This document shows, piece after piece, positions 40,883 through 49,536 of a stretch of DNA of 64,000 bases (position 1 is the stretch's first letter; each line of letters starts with the position of its first letter). Both the position numbers and the translations under genes were made by a program. Where the stretch lies: NCBI RefSeq assembly GCF_019222765.1, contig NZ_CP078145.1, positions 3,472,001 to 3,536,000 of the forward strand. The letters are read 5' to 3'. The notes beneath the pieces were generated by a model that searched no databases, was not told the DNA's origin, and was given only the letters and a program-made list of their open reading frames with translations. This stretch comes from Nocardia iowensis. Its GTDB lineage: Bacteria; Actinomycetota; Actinomycetes; Mycobacteriales; Mycobacteriaceae.

Positions 40883-41743
40883 GTGGATACCTTCATAGGC
40901 CGGACCGCCTTCATTACCGGTGGGGCGCGGGGCATCGGCCTCGGGATCGCGCGGGCCTGCGCCCGGGCCGGTACGACCCTGGCGCTCGTCGACATCGACG
41001 AGGATGCGCTCGCTCAGGCGAAGACCGAGCTGTCGGAGCTGACCAGGACAGAGACCTACGTTCTCGATGTCCGAGACCGCGAGGCGTACGCACGCGTCGC
41101 CGATCAGGTCGAATCCGACCTCGGCGTCGTGTCGCTGCTGTTCAACAATGCCGGCGTGACCGATATCATCTCGCCCGCGCAAATGGACTACGCCGTGTGG
41201 GACTGGGTGATGGGCGTCAACATCGGCGGTATCTACAACGGCATGCAGACATTCGTTCCCCGCATGATCAGCCGGGGCGGTGATTCCTACATCGTCAATT
41301 CCGCGTCGGCGGCGGGATTGGTGTTTGCCAATACCGGGTTTCCGTATCAAGCGTCGAAGTTCGCTGTTGTCGGCCTGACCGAGACGTTGCATGCGGAACT
41401 GGCCGGTTACGGTATCGGTATCAGCCTCCTGCTTCCCGGCCCGGTCGCCACCGATATCGTCCGCAACGCCCAGCGATTGCGACCGGAGCACGCTCCGGCA
41501 CAGTCGCAGAAGGTCGCCGACAAGCTCGAGAATGCCCACGGGATCCTGAACCACATCGGTGTGTCCATCGACGAGGTCGGGCAGCTGACTCTCGACGCGA
41601 TCCGCGAGGAGCGCTTCTACATCCCCACCGACGATTCCGTCGCGACAGCTCTCACGGCGCGGACCGAGGCACTGCTCGCCGCGATGTCGTCGGCTCGGCA
41701 CGTGCCCGAGTTCGCAGGCTGGGCGCAGTCACCGCATCGGTAG
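40883..41743 (+). CDS. Short-chain dehydrogenase/reductase
   Basis: 286 residues from GTG 40883 (VDTFIGRTAFITGGARGIGL); ATG 40856 is also possible. Classical SDR: TGGARGIG loop, Asp after strand 2 (LALVDIDEDAL, suggesting NAD rather than NADP), NNAG, Ser in NSASAAG, and the YQASK (YxxxK) dyad. The C-terminal extension of ~60 residues (from QKVADKLENAHG) is longer than in the smallest SDRs. It lies behind the P450 relic, so it is probably transcribed from promoter E, and it may have been the partner of that lost P450. Confidence 0.86.
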   Translation: MDTFIGRTAFITGGARGIGLGIARACARAGTTLALVDIDEDALAQAKTELSELTRTETYVLDVRDREAYARVADQVESDLGVVSLLFNNAGVTDIISPAQMDYAVWDWVMGVNIGGIYNGMQTFVPRMISRGGDSYIVNSASAAGLVFANTGFPYQASKFAVVGLTETLHAELAGYGIGISLLLPGPVATDIVRNAQRLRPEHAPAQSQKVADKLENAHGILNHIGVSIDEVGQLTLDAIREERFYIPTDDSVATALTARTEALLAAMSSARHVPEFAGWAQSPHR

Positions 41744-41880
41744 CACCGAGGCGTCCAGTCTCGAATCGGCTGAGCGGCATAGCTTCCCGGCACCTGCCAT
41801 GCCGTTCCGCCGGGAATCACACTGCCGCGGTGAAGGAGTCGTAGGGCGTCGATGGCTGTGTCCGGGATCGAGCGCGGGAT

Positions 41881-42147
41881 CTGGGTGCGGGTATCAACTC
41901 GTTTTCGTCCAACACGATCGCGGTATTCGTTGCGGTAGAGTGGGCGATCGTTGTGGCGGTGCCGACTGCGGTGCGCTGGTGGGCTCGGGTCGTGGCGGCG
42001 ATCGTCACCGGTGGTCTCGGCGTCGTGGTGATCGCGCTCCAATGGCATCGGCCGACGGATGTTGTCGCCGCATTGGTGCTTGCGGGCGCGATATCGATGA
42101 TCAGTTCGGCGCTCCTGCTCGGCGACGGGGGAGTGCGTAGGAGATGA
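41881..42147 (+). pseudogene. PAP2-superfamily phosphatase remnant
   Basis: Reads LGAGINSFSSNTIAVFVAVE then two hydrophobic segments and VVVIALQWHRPTDVVAALVL. The WHRPTD His-Asp motif of PAP2 phosphatases is kept, but the SFPSGH motif has decayed to SFSSNT and the N-terminal half is missing, so it cannot be active. It ends 7 bases before the response regulator start. Confidence 0.5.
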
Positions 42148-42154
42148 CGTTGTC

Positions 42155-42847
42155 GTGAATCTGCTACTGGTGGAGGATGATCCGAGGATCGTCGAGGCGC
42201 TCGCCATGTCGCTCGCACGTCTGGGATACGACGTGGACCACCTCGCCGGGGCATCGGCGGATTTGCGTCGGCGGGTGGCGCGGGCCGACGCGGTCGTCCT
42301 CGATATCGGTCTTCCGGGGGAAGACGGGTTCGCCGTGTGCCGGGCCATACGCCGATGGAGCTCGATCCCGATTCTCATGCTCACCGCCCGTTCCGATGAT
42401 ATCGATACGGTCGCCGGACTCGAGGCCGGTGCGGACGATTATGTGGTCAAACCCGTGAGTCCGCGGGTTCTCGACGCCCGGATCAAGGCAGTCCTGCGCA
42501 GAAATGTGGCCGCCGCACCGGAATCCGAGCGTGCCGAACCCATCGTCGCAGCCACCGAACTGGGTCTTCGCATCGATCGCTTGGCCGCGGAAGTGACCCG
42601 CGACGGCGTTCCGCTGAATCTCAGCCCGACGGAGAAGCGGTTGCTGTTCGCGCTTGCCGATCACCCCGGTCAGGTACTGAGCCGCGAACAGTTGCTGGAA
42701 TTGGCCTGGAATCAGGGCTTTCTCGGAGATTCCAGCCTCGTCGACAACGCCATCTACCGGCTCCGCGCGAAAATCGGTGGCGGACACGAGGCAAACCACA
42801 TCGAGACGGTGCGAGGATTCGGGTATCGTTTTAGGGCCGCCCCGTGA
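42155..42847 (+). CDS. OmpR-family response regulator
   Basis: 230 residues. Receiver domain 1-115 with acidic pair EDD at 7-9, phospho-acceptor Asp50 in VVLDIGLPGEDG, Thr in MLTARSD, and Lys in DDYVVKPV. A winged-helix output domain follows from ~130 (LNLSPTEKRLLFALADHPGQ, VDNAIYRLRAKIG, VRGFGYRF). GTG 42155 is the start. Its stop overlaps the kinase start (GTGA), so the pair is co-translated. The likely target is the protease gene that follows. Confidence 0.92.
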   Translation: MNLLLVEDDPRIVEALAMSLARLGYDVDHLAGASADLRRRVARADAVVLDIGLPGEDGFAVCRAIRRWSSIPILMLTARSDDIDTVAGLEAGADDYVVKPVSPRVLDARIKAVLRRNVAAAPESERAEPIVAATELGLRIDRLAAEVTRDGVPLNLSPTEKRLLFALADHPGQVLSREQLLELAWNQGFLGDSSLVDNAIYRLRAKIGGGHEANHIETVRGFGYRFRAAP

Positions 42848-44226
42848 CCCGGTGGTCACCCGGAGTCGTACTGTCCAGCCTGCGCGGGCGAATCCTGGTT
42901 GCGATGGTCTCCGTCGCCTGCGCCACGGCGGTCCTGACGGGCGGCGCGCTGGCGGTGAAGACGCGAAACTGGGTGTACGAGGGCGCGCAGGAAGCGGTGT
43001 TCTCGGAATTCAGGCACGATATGCAGAACTATTTCGGCAAAGGACAATTCGTTACTGTCGACGAGTTGTCGTCGGAATACACCGTGACGGTGGACGGCGT
43101 CGTGGTGCGGCAGGGGGAAACCAGAATCGGAGAATTCTCCTCCGGCCTGCGGGAAGGGCTCGACCGGTCCAGTGATATCTACCTCTTCGAGCGACTGCCA
43201 GGACAGCGAGTGGGCGTGGGTTACGCTGTGGCCGAACGAGATCGCCCGGAAGCAGGCCATCTTTCCGTGTACACCATCCGGAAGTTGGACGGCGTGCCGG
43301 AGAAGCTGAATCAACTGGCTTGGATCATCTCAGTGTCGGTGCTCGGCTGTGCCGTGCTCGGCGCTCTGCTCGGATTCGGGCTCACGACATCGATCGTTCG
43401 GCCGTTGCGGCGCATCGAGAACGCCGCTCGCCGAGTGGCCGACGGCGAGGCGATCAGTGCACTGCCGGACACGACCCTCACCGAATTGCGGGACGTCACT
43501 ACGACATTCAACGATATGGTCGACCGCCAGCGAGAGATCGTCAGGGGCCTGGTCGAACAGGACGAGCGCGCGCAACGCTTCGTCAGCGACGTCGCACACG
43601 AACTGCGCAGCCCCCTGGCGGCGCTCGTGCCGGCCGCCGAGGTGCTCGATGAAGAGCTCACCGACCGCGACGGTGATATCGGGACCGCGGCGCGCCTGAT
43701 CGGGTCCGAGATCAATGGCCTTGCGCGGCTGGTGGAGGATCTGCTGGAGATGTCCCAGCGCGATCAAGGCCATGCGGTGGTCCTGTCCGAGACCGTCGAC
43801 CTGGTCGAACTGACCGCCCGAACGCTCAGATTGCGCGGCTGGGCCGATACCGTTGCGGTCACACACGAATTCGGCGAGGAACGAACCATCCGCAGTGACC
43901 CCCGCCGGATCGAGGCCATTATCGCGAACCTCGTCGGTAATGCGTTCCGGCACGGTCGGCCTCCGATCGCCGTCGTGACAAGGCGGGGACCCGATCGAGT
44001 ACGGATCGAAGTCCGTGATTCCGGACCAGGAATCCCGGCCGGGCACGTGGAGCGCGTTTTCGAGCGACTGCACAAAGTGTCCGAATCCCGCACGCGCACC
44101 GGGGGAGCGGGCCTCGGGCTAGCCATCGCCCGGGAGAACGCCCGACTGTTGGGCGGTGACCTGACCTACCGTCGAACCGGTGACACCACCGTGTTCAGCG
44201 CGGAACTGCCCACCGGGGATCTGTGA
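42844..44226 (+). CDS. Membrane sensor histidine kinase
   Basis: 460 residues. Two membrane segments (ILVAMVSVACATAVLTGGAL and IISVSVLGCAVLGALLGFGL) bracket an ~125-residue outside sensor domain. HAMP (IVRPLRRIENAARRVADGEA) precedes the dimerisation helix with the phospho-His in FVSDVAHELRSPLAAL (near residue 250). The ATPase domain has the N box (NLVGNAFRHG), DSGPGIP and the GGAGLGLAIA G2 box. All boxes are intact. It partners the overlapping response regulator; the signal is unknown. Confidence 0.92.
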   Translation: MTRWSPGVVLSSLRGRILVAMVSVACATAVLTGGALAVKTRNWVYEGAQEAVFSEFRHDMQNYFGKGQFVTVDELSSEYTVTVDGVVVRQGETRIGEFSSGLREGLDRSSDIYLFERLPGQRVGVGYAVAERDRPEAGHLSVYTIRKLDGVPEKLNQLAWIISVSVLGCAVLGALLGFGLTTSIVRPLRRIENAARRVADGEAISALPDTTLTELRDVTTTFNDMVDRQREIVRGLVEQDERAQRFVSDVAHELRSPLAALVPAAEVLDEELTDRDGDIGTAARLIGSEINGLARLVEDLLEMSQRDQGHAVVLSETVDLVELTARTLRLRGWADTVAVTHEFGEERTIRSDPRRIEAIIANLVGNAFRHGRPPIAVVTRRGPDRVRIEVRDSGPGIPAGHVERVFERLHKVSESRTRTGGAGLGLAIARENARLLGGDLTYRRTGDTTVFSAELPTGDL

Positions 44227-44293
44227 GGGTGTTGCGATGTAGGTGATGTCCCGTGGCGACGGTTCGGTGATGTCGGTGAAGAGAATCGATTTC

Positions 44294-46063
44294 ATGACTC
44301 TTCGCAGACGTGTATCCGCGCGGGTGTCTCTGCTGGCGACCGCCGGGCTCTTGATGGTGTGCGGTGGATTCGCGGCCGGTTCACCGGCACATGCGATCAA
44401 GGGTGGAAGTGAAGCGGGTGAGGCGTATGGATTCCTGGGTTCGCTGCAACGGTTGGACTCTCCACGCGAGGACCTCCACGTCTGCGGCGTCGCGTTGGTG
44501 GCTCCGCGATGGGGCATCACCGCGGGGCACTGTGCGCGCAGTGCCGCAGACTCGCCCGGTGCACGTCCGCCCAGCGGCCGCCCGGTCGGCTGGCAAGTGC
44601 GGTTCGGTTCGACGACAGTCGACACGGGCGGTGACCTGGTCCAGGTAGAGCAGTTCATCAAGAAGTCGACCGGGATCGGGCGCGCGGCAGACGATGTCGC
44701 CCTGTTGCGTTTCGATCGGCCGGTGCGGCAGGTTCCTGTCGCTGTGGCCGCCGAAAGACCCGCAACGGATACCGATGTGCGGATCATGGGGTGGGGAGCG
44801 CTGAATGTCGAGTGCGGCCGGAACTATGACGATCCCTTGTGTTATGCGAAAACTCTCCGGCAGGCCGACACGAAAGTTCAACCCCAGCAAACCTGCTCCC
44901 TCGAGCGCGATCCGGACATCTTGTGTATCGGATCGCTGGACGGCACTGTCGGCCCGGAGGACATGGATTCCGGTGGTCCCGCCGTCGTCCGCGACGGACA
45001 CCAGTGGAAGTTGGTGGGCTTGACGGAAGGAGGCGCGGATACCGGCACCCTGCAGGCACCTTCGATGTACGTCAGCGTTGCGCGCCACGAAGATTGGATC
45101 AGGGGATACACCGAAGGCCGTACCCCGGTGCCGCCGGACTCGCCGCCGCCCATACCACCGGTCAATGGGACGGTCACTGTCGTAGGATGCTCCGGCTCGG
45201 TGATCCGCGGTTCGCAGGCCCAGCCGAACGACCACGTGCTGATCCTCACCGCCGGGCACTGCGTCGATCCCCGTCCACGCCCCGCGGAAGCGTCCGGGCG
45301 GCGACCGGTCACACAGACGGTCCAGGTCATCGGGAGGGACGGGAACTCGGTCCTGCGCACAAAGACGACCGACCTGCTCTACGCCACCATGACCGACACC
45401 GATCTCGCCGTTTACCGACTCGATGCCACCTATTCCGACCTCGATCGCCGCGGGGTCGAGATATTCACTCTCTCCGACCGGAATCCAGCACCCGGGCAAC
45501 GGGTGCAGGTGCTGTCCGGCGCATGGCAGAAGGGTTTCGACTGCGCGGTGGACTCGATTGTCGAGACGCTGCGAGAAGGCGGATACGCGCAGCGTGACGC
45601 CCTCCGCTATGTGAAGAACGGCGCCTGCGGGCCCGGCCCGGGCACATCGGGTTCGCCGATCGTCGACTCCGAGGGAAAGATCATCGGGATCCACAACACC
45701 AGCGCCTACCTGAAGAACTCCGCCGAGGATCAGCTGCCGCCAGAAGACAGAACCACCCCACCCGCGGCCTGCGCGGAGAACAATCCCTGCGAGGTCGGTC
45801 CCGACGGGAAAGCCGCCTCCCACGAAGGCGCGCACTACGGCCAACGGCTGATGGGCCTCAACGCCTGCATCAGCCAGGGATCCGAACTTCAACTGGGAGG
45901 TTCCGGTTGCAATCTGCCGAAACCCACTGTCGCTGCCGGCATTTCGCCCACCGCCTCGGATCACAAACCCCGGAGTATGACGACAATGGTGGTGGCCATT
46001 CTCGGGGGTATCGCACTCATCGGTTTGGGCATCGGCATAGTGATGATTCGTCGCTCCCGTTGA
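44294..46063 (+). CDS. Membrane-anchored protein with two trypsin-like protease domains
   Basis: 589 residues from ATG 44294; earlier starts only lengthen the leader. Residues 1-35 form a signal peptide ending SPAHA. Domain 1 (IKGGSEAGEAYGF onward) has TAGHC (~76), DDVALLRF and MDSGGP (~226). A proline-rich linker (PVPPDSPPPIPPV) leads to domain 2 with LTAGHCV (~320), TDTDLAVYRL and GTSGSPIVD (~452). Both His-Asp-Ser sets are present. The C-terminus has a membrane helix (MVVAILGGIALIGLGIGIVM) and RRSR, so the enzyme faces outside the cell. It follows the two-component system by 67 bases and is its likely output. Confidence 0.85.
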   Translation: MTLRRRVSARVSLLATAGLLMVCGGFAAGSPAHAIKGGSEAGEAYGFLGSLQRLDSPREDLHVCGVALVAPRWGITAGHCARSAADSPGARPPSGRPVGWQVRFGSTTVDTGGDLVQVEQFIKKSTGIGRAADDVALLRFDRPVRQVPVAVAAERPATDTDVRIMGWGALNVECGRNYDDPLCYAKTLRQADTKVQPQQTCSLERDPDILCIGSLDGTVGPEDMDSGGPAVVRDGHQWKLVGLTEGGADTGTLQAPSMYVSVARHEDWIRGYTEGRTPVPPDSPPPIPPVNGTVTVVGCSGSVIRGSQAQPNDHVLILTAGHCVDPRPRPAEASGRRPVTQTVQVIGRDGNSVLRTKTTDLLYATMTDTDLAVYRLDATYSDLDRRGVEIFTLSDRNPAPGQRVQVLSGAWQKGFDCAVDSIVETLREGGYAQRDALRYVKNGACGPGPGTSGSPIVDSEGKIIGIHNTSAYLKNSAEDQLPPEDRTTPPAACAENNPCEVGPDGKAASHEGAHYGQRLMGLNACISQGSELQLGGSGCNLPKPTVAAGISPTASDHKPRSMTTMVVAILGGIALIGLGIGIVMIRRSR

Positions 46064-46148
46064 ACCGCAAAGTGATTCACGGCTCGGCCATAGTGCTGCG
46101 TCGTACAGCTTGTTTTGGATAATCCCCAGCCAGGGATCACGCCCGCCG

Positions 46149-46871
46149 TTAGCGGTGTGCGAGGCCGTCGATCATCAGGGCGAGGGTGAAGTCGAACCGG
46201 TCGTGGCCCTCGCCGGCGGTGATCTCGGCGGCGTGGCGGGTGGTATGGGGGAAGGTCTCGGCGGGCAGGGCGGCGAAGCGACGCAGCAGTTCGTCGCGTT
46301 CGCGGACCCAGATGCCGTCATCCTGCGCCGACCGCTGCTCCGCGATCGAGACCTCGAGGCAGTAGGCGGCCACGTACAGCAGAAGGGCGTCACAGGCCCA
46401 GGCCGCGGCCTGCGGGACGACGCCGCCCGCCAGCAGGATCGCAAGCATTCCTTCGCTGACGCGCACGATTTCCAGGTCGGTGGGTGCCATCGCGAGGACG
46501 GCGCGGGAGATACCGGGGTATTTCAAGTACTGATCGCGCAGCTGGGTGCACACCCCGCGGATCTGCTTTCGCCAGGCCGCAGGGTCGGGCTCGGGCAGCA
46601 CGAGTTCGGTGCACAGCCGCCCGATGAGTAATTCGTCGAGGTCGGCTTTGTTGACCACATGGTTGTAGAGCGAGGCGGGCCCGGTATCGAGCGCAGTGGC
46701 CAGGCGGCGCATCGTCAGCGCCTCGTAGCCCTCGGCGGCGATGACGCGCAGCGCGGTGTCGATGACCTGCTCCACGGTGCGACGCGAGGGCTTGGGGCCG
46801 TCGGGATTCGGTCGCAGGTGGCGCGCCGCGCGCCGCTCTTTCGGGTTCACCCCACCACCATAGCTCGACAC
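46149..46871 (-). CDS. TetR-family regulator of the oxidoreductase/MFS operon
   Basis: 240 residues from GTG 46871; GTG 46850 is a shorter alternative that would clear the first operator. The helix-turn-helix lies at ~30-80 (VIDTALRVIAAEGYEALTMR, RLATALDTGPASLYNHVVNK), followed by a TetR_C_1-like ligand domain. It is divergent from the oxidoreductase gene at 46991 with three GAACNNTGTTC motifs between them, and almost certainly represses that operon and itself. Confidence 0.88.
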   Translation of the reverse strand: MSSYGGGVNPKERRAARHLRPNPDGPKPSRRTVEQVIDTALRVIAAEGYEALTMRRLATALDTGPASLYNHVVNKADLDELLIGRLCTELVLPEPDPAAWRKQIRGVCTQLRDQYLKYPGISRAVLAMAPTDLEIVRVSEGMLAILLAGGVVPQAAAWACDALLLYVAAYCLEVSIAEQRSAQDDGIWVRERDELLRRFAALPAETFPHTTRHAAEITAGEGHDRFDFTLALMIDGLAHR

Positions 46872-46928
46872 GAACGTTGTTCGTATCGGCTTGACACGAA
46901 CAGTGTTCCTACGATAGGAACGGTGTTC
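46872..46928. promoter_or_regulatory. Three TetR operators over a TTGACA promoter
   Basis: GAACGTTGTTC (46872-46882), GAACAGTGTTC (46898-46908) and GAACGGTGTTC (46918-46928) share the pattern GAACNNTGTTC. The last two also form the arms of a 35-bp near-palindrome. TTGACA at 46891-46896 with an ATAGGA-like -10 near 46914 gives a rightward promoter covered by operators 2 and 3. Centre distances are 26 and 20 bp. Confidence 0.75.
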
Positions 46929-46990
46929 GTAACCATGACGATCAACGCTCCGAGCGCGGTCGACCCGCGGCGGCGAGAAGAGGACAGCTC

Positions 46991-47893
46991 ATGAAGGCAG
47001 CTCAGTTCAGCCGGTTCGGCGGCCCGGAGGTCCTCGAGATCGCGGACCTCCCGGATCCGCATCCGGGTCCCGGCCAGGTCCGGATCACCGTGCGCGCCGC
47101 CGGTGTCAACATGAGCGACTGGAAGAAGCGCCAAGGTCTGATGGACCAGGAACTCCCGCAGACCATGGGGCACGAAGCGGCGGGCATCGTCGACGAGCTC
47201 GGCGAAGGCGTCACCGATATCGCCATCGGCGACCGCGTGTTCGGCTTCTCCGCCGCCAATGGCGCACAAGCGGAACTGACCGTGCTGTCCTGCTACGCAC
47301 CCATCCCGCCGTCCCTCGGCTTCGCGGCCGCCGCCGCGCTGCCGGTCGCGGTCGAGACGGCCGCGCGTGCGCTCGACCAACTCGATGTGCAGAGCGGCAG
47401 CACACTGCTCATCAGCGGTGCTTCCGGAAGCATCGGTCGTGCCGCCGTCCAGCTCGCCGTGGCACGGGGCGCGCACGTGATCGGTACCTGCGGCCCTGGC
47501 AACCACGATCTGATCCGCTCGCTCGGCGCCGAACCCGTCACCTACGGAGACGGCATGGCGCAGCGGGTCCGTGCACTCGCCCCCGACGGCGTCGACCGGG
47601 CGCTCGATGTCGCCGGAAGCGGCATCCTGCCCGAACTCATCGACCTCGCGGGTGGCCCGCAGCACGTCATCACCATCGCCGACTTCGCCGGCGCGCAGCA
47701 GTACGACGTGCGGTTCAGCAAAGGCGACGCGGGTCGTGCCCTCTACATGCTCGGCCAGATCGGCGACCTGGTCGAGTCCGGCCGGTTCTCACTGCCCGTC
47801 GGGCAGACGTTCCCGCTGACCGAAATCGCGGAGGCACATCGCGTCGGCGAAGCGGGTCAGGTGCGCGGAAAGCTCGTGCTGCTGGTCGGCTGA
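46991..47893 (+). CDS. Zinc-independent MDR oxidoreductase (quinone reductase-like)
   Basis: 300 residues of the medium-chain dehydrogenase/quinone oxidoreductase type: MKAAQFSRFGGPEVLEI opening, GHEAAGIVDELGEGV, the NADP-binding LLISGASGSIGRAAVQLA, and the C-terminal GQVRGKLVLLV. No zinc-binding cysteines are present, so it is a zinc-free reductase of quinones, enones or aldehydes. It is the first gene of the operon with the MFS and SGNH genes, under a triple TetR operator. Confidence 0.88.
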   Translation: MKAAQFSRFGGPEVLEIADLPDPHPGPGQVRITVRAAGVNMSDWKKRQGLMDQELPQTMGHEAAGIVDELGEGVTDIAIGDRVFGFSAANGAQAELTVLSCYAPIPPSLGFAAAAALPVAVETAARALDQLDVQSGSTLLISGASGSIGRAAVQLAVARGAHVIGTCGPGNHDLIRSLGAEPVTYGDGMAQRVRALAPDGVDRALDVAGSGILPELIDLAGGPQHVITIADFAGAQQYDVRFSKGDAGRALYMLGQIGDLVESGRFSLPVGQTFPLTEIAEAHRVGEAGQVRGKLVLLVG

Positions 47894-47985
47894 CGCGGCA
47901 TCCGATGTCGGGTGTTCGAACTTCCGAGTCACCAACGGACCATTCCGCGACCCGCGTGGTCGCGCGCTCAACCGAGAGATCTCCC

Positions 47986-49536
47986 ATGAATTCTGCCAGC
48001 TCATCGACCAGAACAGCCCGGTCGGCTCCACAGCAGGCTCCCGGCGACGCCGTACGTCCCAAGCACAGCGGGGCGAACCGCTGGCTGGCGCTCGTCGTAC
48101 TGAGCCTCGCCCAGCTGATGGACATCCTGGACTCCACCATCATGGCCATCGCACTGCCCTCCGCCCAGCACGACCTCGGATTCCCCGCCGACTACCGGCA
48201 GTGGGTGCTGACCGGCTACGCGCTCGCGTTCGGCAGTCTCCTGCTCCTCGGCGGCCGACTCTCGGACTTCTTCGGGCGCAAGCGATTGTTCCTCATCGGC
48301 GTCGGCGGATTCGCGCTCGCCTCGGCGGTCGGCGGCGCCGCCGGAGACTTCACGACTCTGCTGGCCGCGCGAATCGGCCAGGGAGCATTCGCCGCGATGC
48401 TCGCACCGGCGGCCCTGTCACTGCTGTCGATCACCTTCGCCGACAACGCCAAGGAACGCGGCCGCGCGTTCGGGATCTTCGGCGCGATCTCGGGCGCGGG
48501 CGGCGCGGTGGGGCTGCTGCTGGGTGGCGTCCTCACCCAAAGCCTGTCGTGGCGGTGGTGCCTCTACGTCAACCTGATCATCGCGGCGGTCGCGTTCGTC
48601 GGCGGGCTGTATCTCCTCCACGACGGCGACCGGCCGCGGCGGGTCCGGCTCGACCTCAAGGGCACGGTCACCGTGGTGCTCGGCCTGATCGGAATCGTCT
48701 TCGGCCTCGGTACCGCCGAAACGAACGGCTGGCACGACGTCCGGACGCTCGGACCGGTGATCGCGGGCGTCGTGCTCATCGCCGTGTTCGTGCTCATCGA
48801 ACGCCGCACCGCCCACCCGTTGCTGCCCTTGCGGGTGATCCTGGACAGGGTCCGGGGAGCGGCGTACCTGACCATGGGCATCGCCGGGATCGGGATGTTC
48901 GCGGTCATGCTCTTCCTCACCTACTACCTCGAAAACACGCTGGGCTTCACCCCCATCCAGACCGGCCTGGCGTTCCTCCCGATGATCGGCCTGGTCATGA
49001 CGGGGGCCGTGTTCTCCGGGGCGGTGCTACTGCCGCGCACCGGACCCCGGCCGCTCGTCCCGATCGGCTGCCTCCTCGCCGCGATCGGCATGGTGATCCT
49101 CACCGGAATCGGTGCCGGGTCGAGCTACGGCGCGAACGTCTTGCCCGCCCTGCTCGTCACGGGGGCAGGATTCGGGTTCATCTTCGGCCCGGTGCAGAAC
49201 GCAGCGACCAGCGGCGTCCGGTCGCACGACGCCGGAGTGGCCTCCGCGCTGGTGACCACGGCCCAGCAGATCGGTGGATCCATCGGAACGGCGGTGTTCA
49301 GTTCGCTAACCACCACAGCGATCGCGAGCTACCTTTCGGCGCACCTCGCGACCGCTACCCAACCGGCAACCATCGCCGAAGCGACCTTCGCCGGCTACCA
49401 CCTGGTGTTCTGGGTCGCGGCAGCGGTCTTCCTGAGCAGCGCCGTACTGGCCGCCCTTCTTTTCCGCAGCGGCGCCCTTCCGGTCGCCGCGGGCCACGCC
49501 TCCGCCGCCGACCACGACGAGGAGCACACGCCATGA
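47986..49536 (+). CDS. MFS drug exporter (DHA2, 14 TM)
   Basis: 516 residues from ATG 47986. Motifs: SLAQLMDILDSTIMAIALPS in helix 1 (the D-STI signature of DHA2 exporters), GGRLSDFFGRKRLFLIG (motif A), and GAISGAGGAVGLLLGGVLTQ (motif C, antiporter). About 14 membrane segments. Its stop overlaps the start of the SGNH gene (ATGA). It likely exports the compound that the TetR protein senses. Confidence 0.9.
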   Translation: MNSASSSTRTARSAPQQAPGDAVRPKHSGANRWLALVVLSLAQLMDILDSTIMAIALPSAQHDLGFPADYRQWVLTGYALAFGSLLLLGGRLSDFFGRKRLFLIGVGGFALASAVGGAAGDFTTLLAARIGQGAFAAMLAPAALSLLSITFADNAKERGRAFGIFGAISGAGGAVGLLLGGVLTQSLSWRWCLYVNLIIAAVAFVGGLYLLHDGDRPRRVRLDLKGTVTVVLGLIGIVFGLGTAETNGWHDVRTLGPVIAGVVLIAVFVLIERRTAHPLLPLRVILDRVRGAAYLTMGIAGIGMFAVMLFLTYYLENTLGFTPIQTGLAFLPMIGLVMTGAVFSGAVLLPRTGPRPLVPIGCLLAAIGMVILTGIGAGSSYGANVLPALLVTGAGFGFIFGPVQNAATSGVRSHDAGVASALVTTAQQIGGSIGTAVFSSLTTTAIASYLSAHLATATQPATIAEATFAGYHLVFWVAAAVFLSSAVLAALLFRSGALPVAAGHASAADHDEEHTP

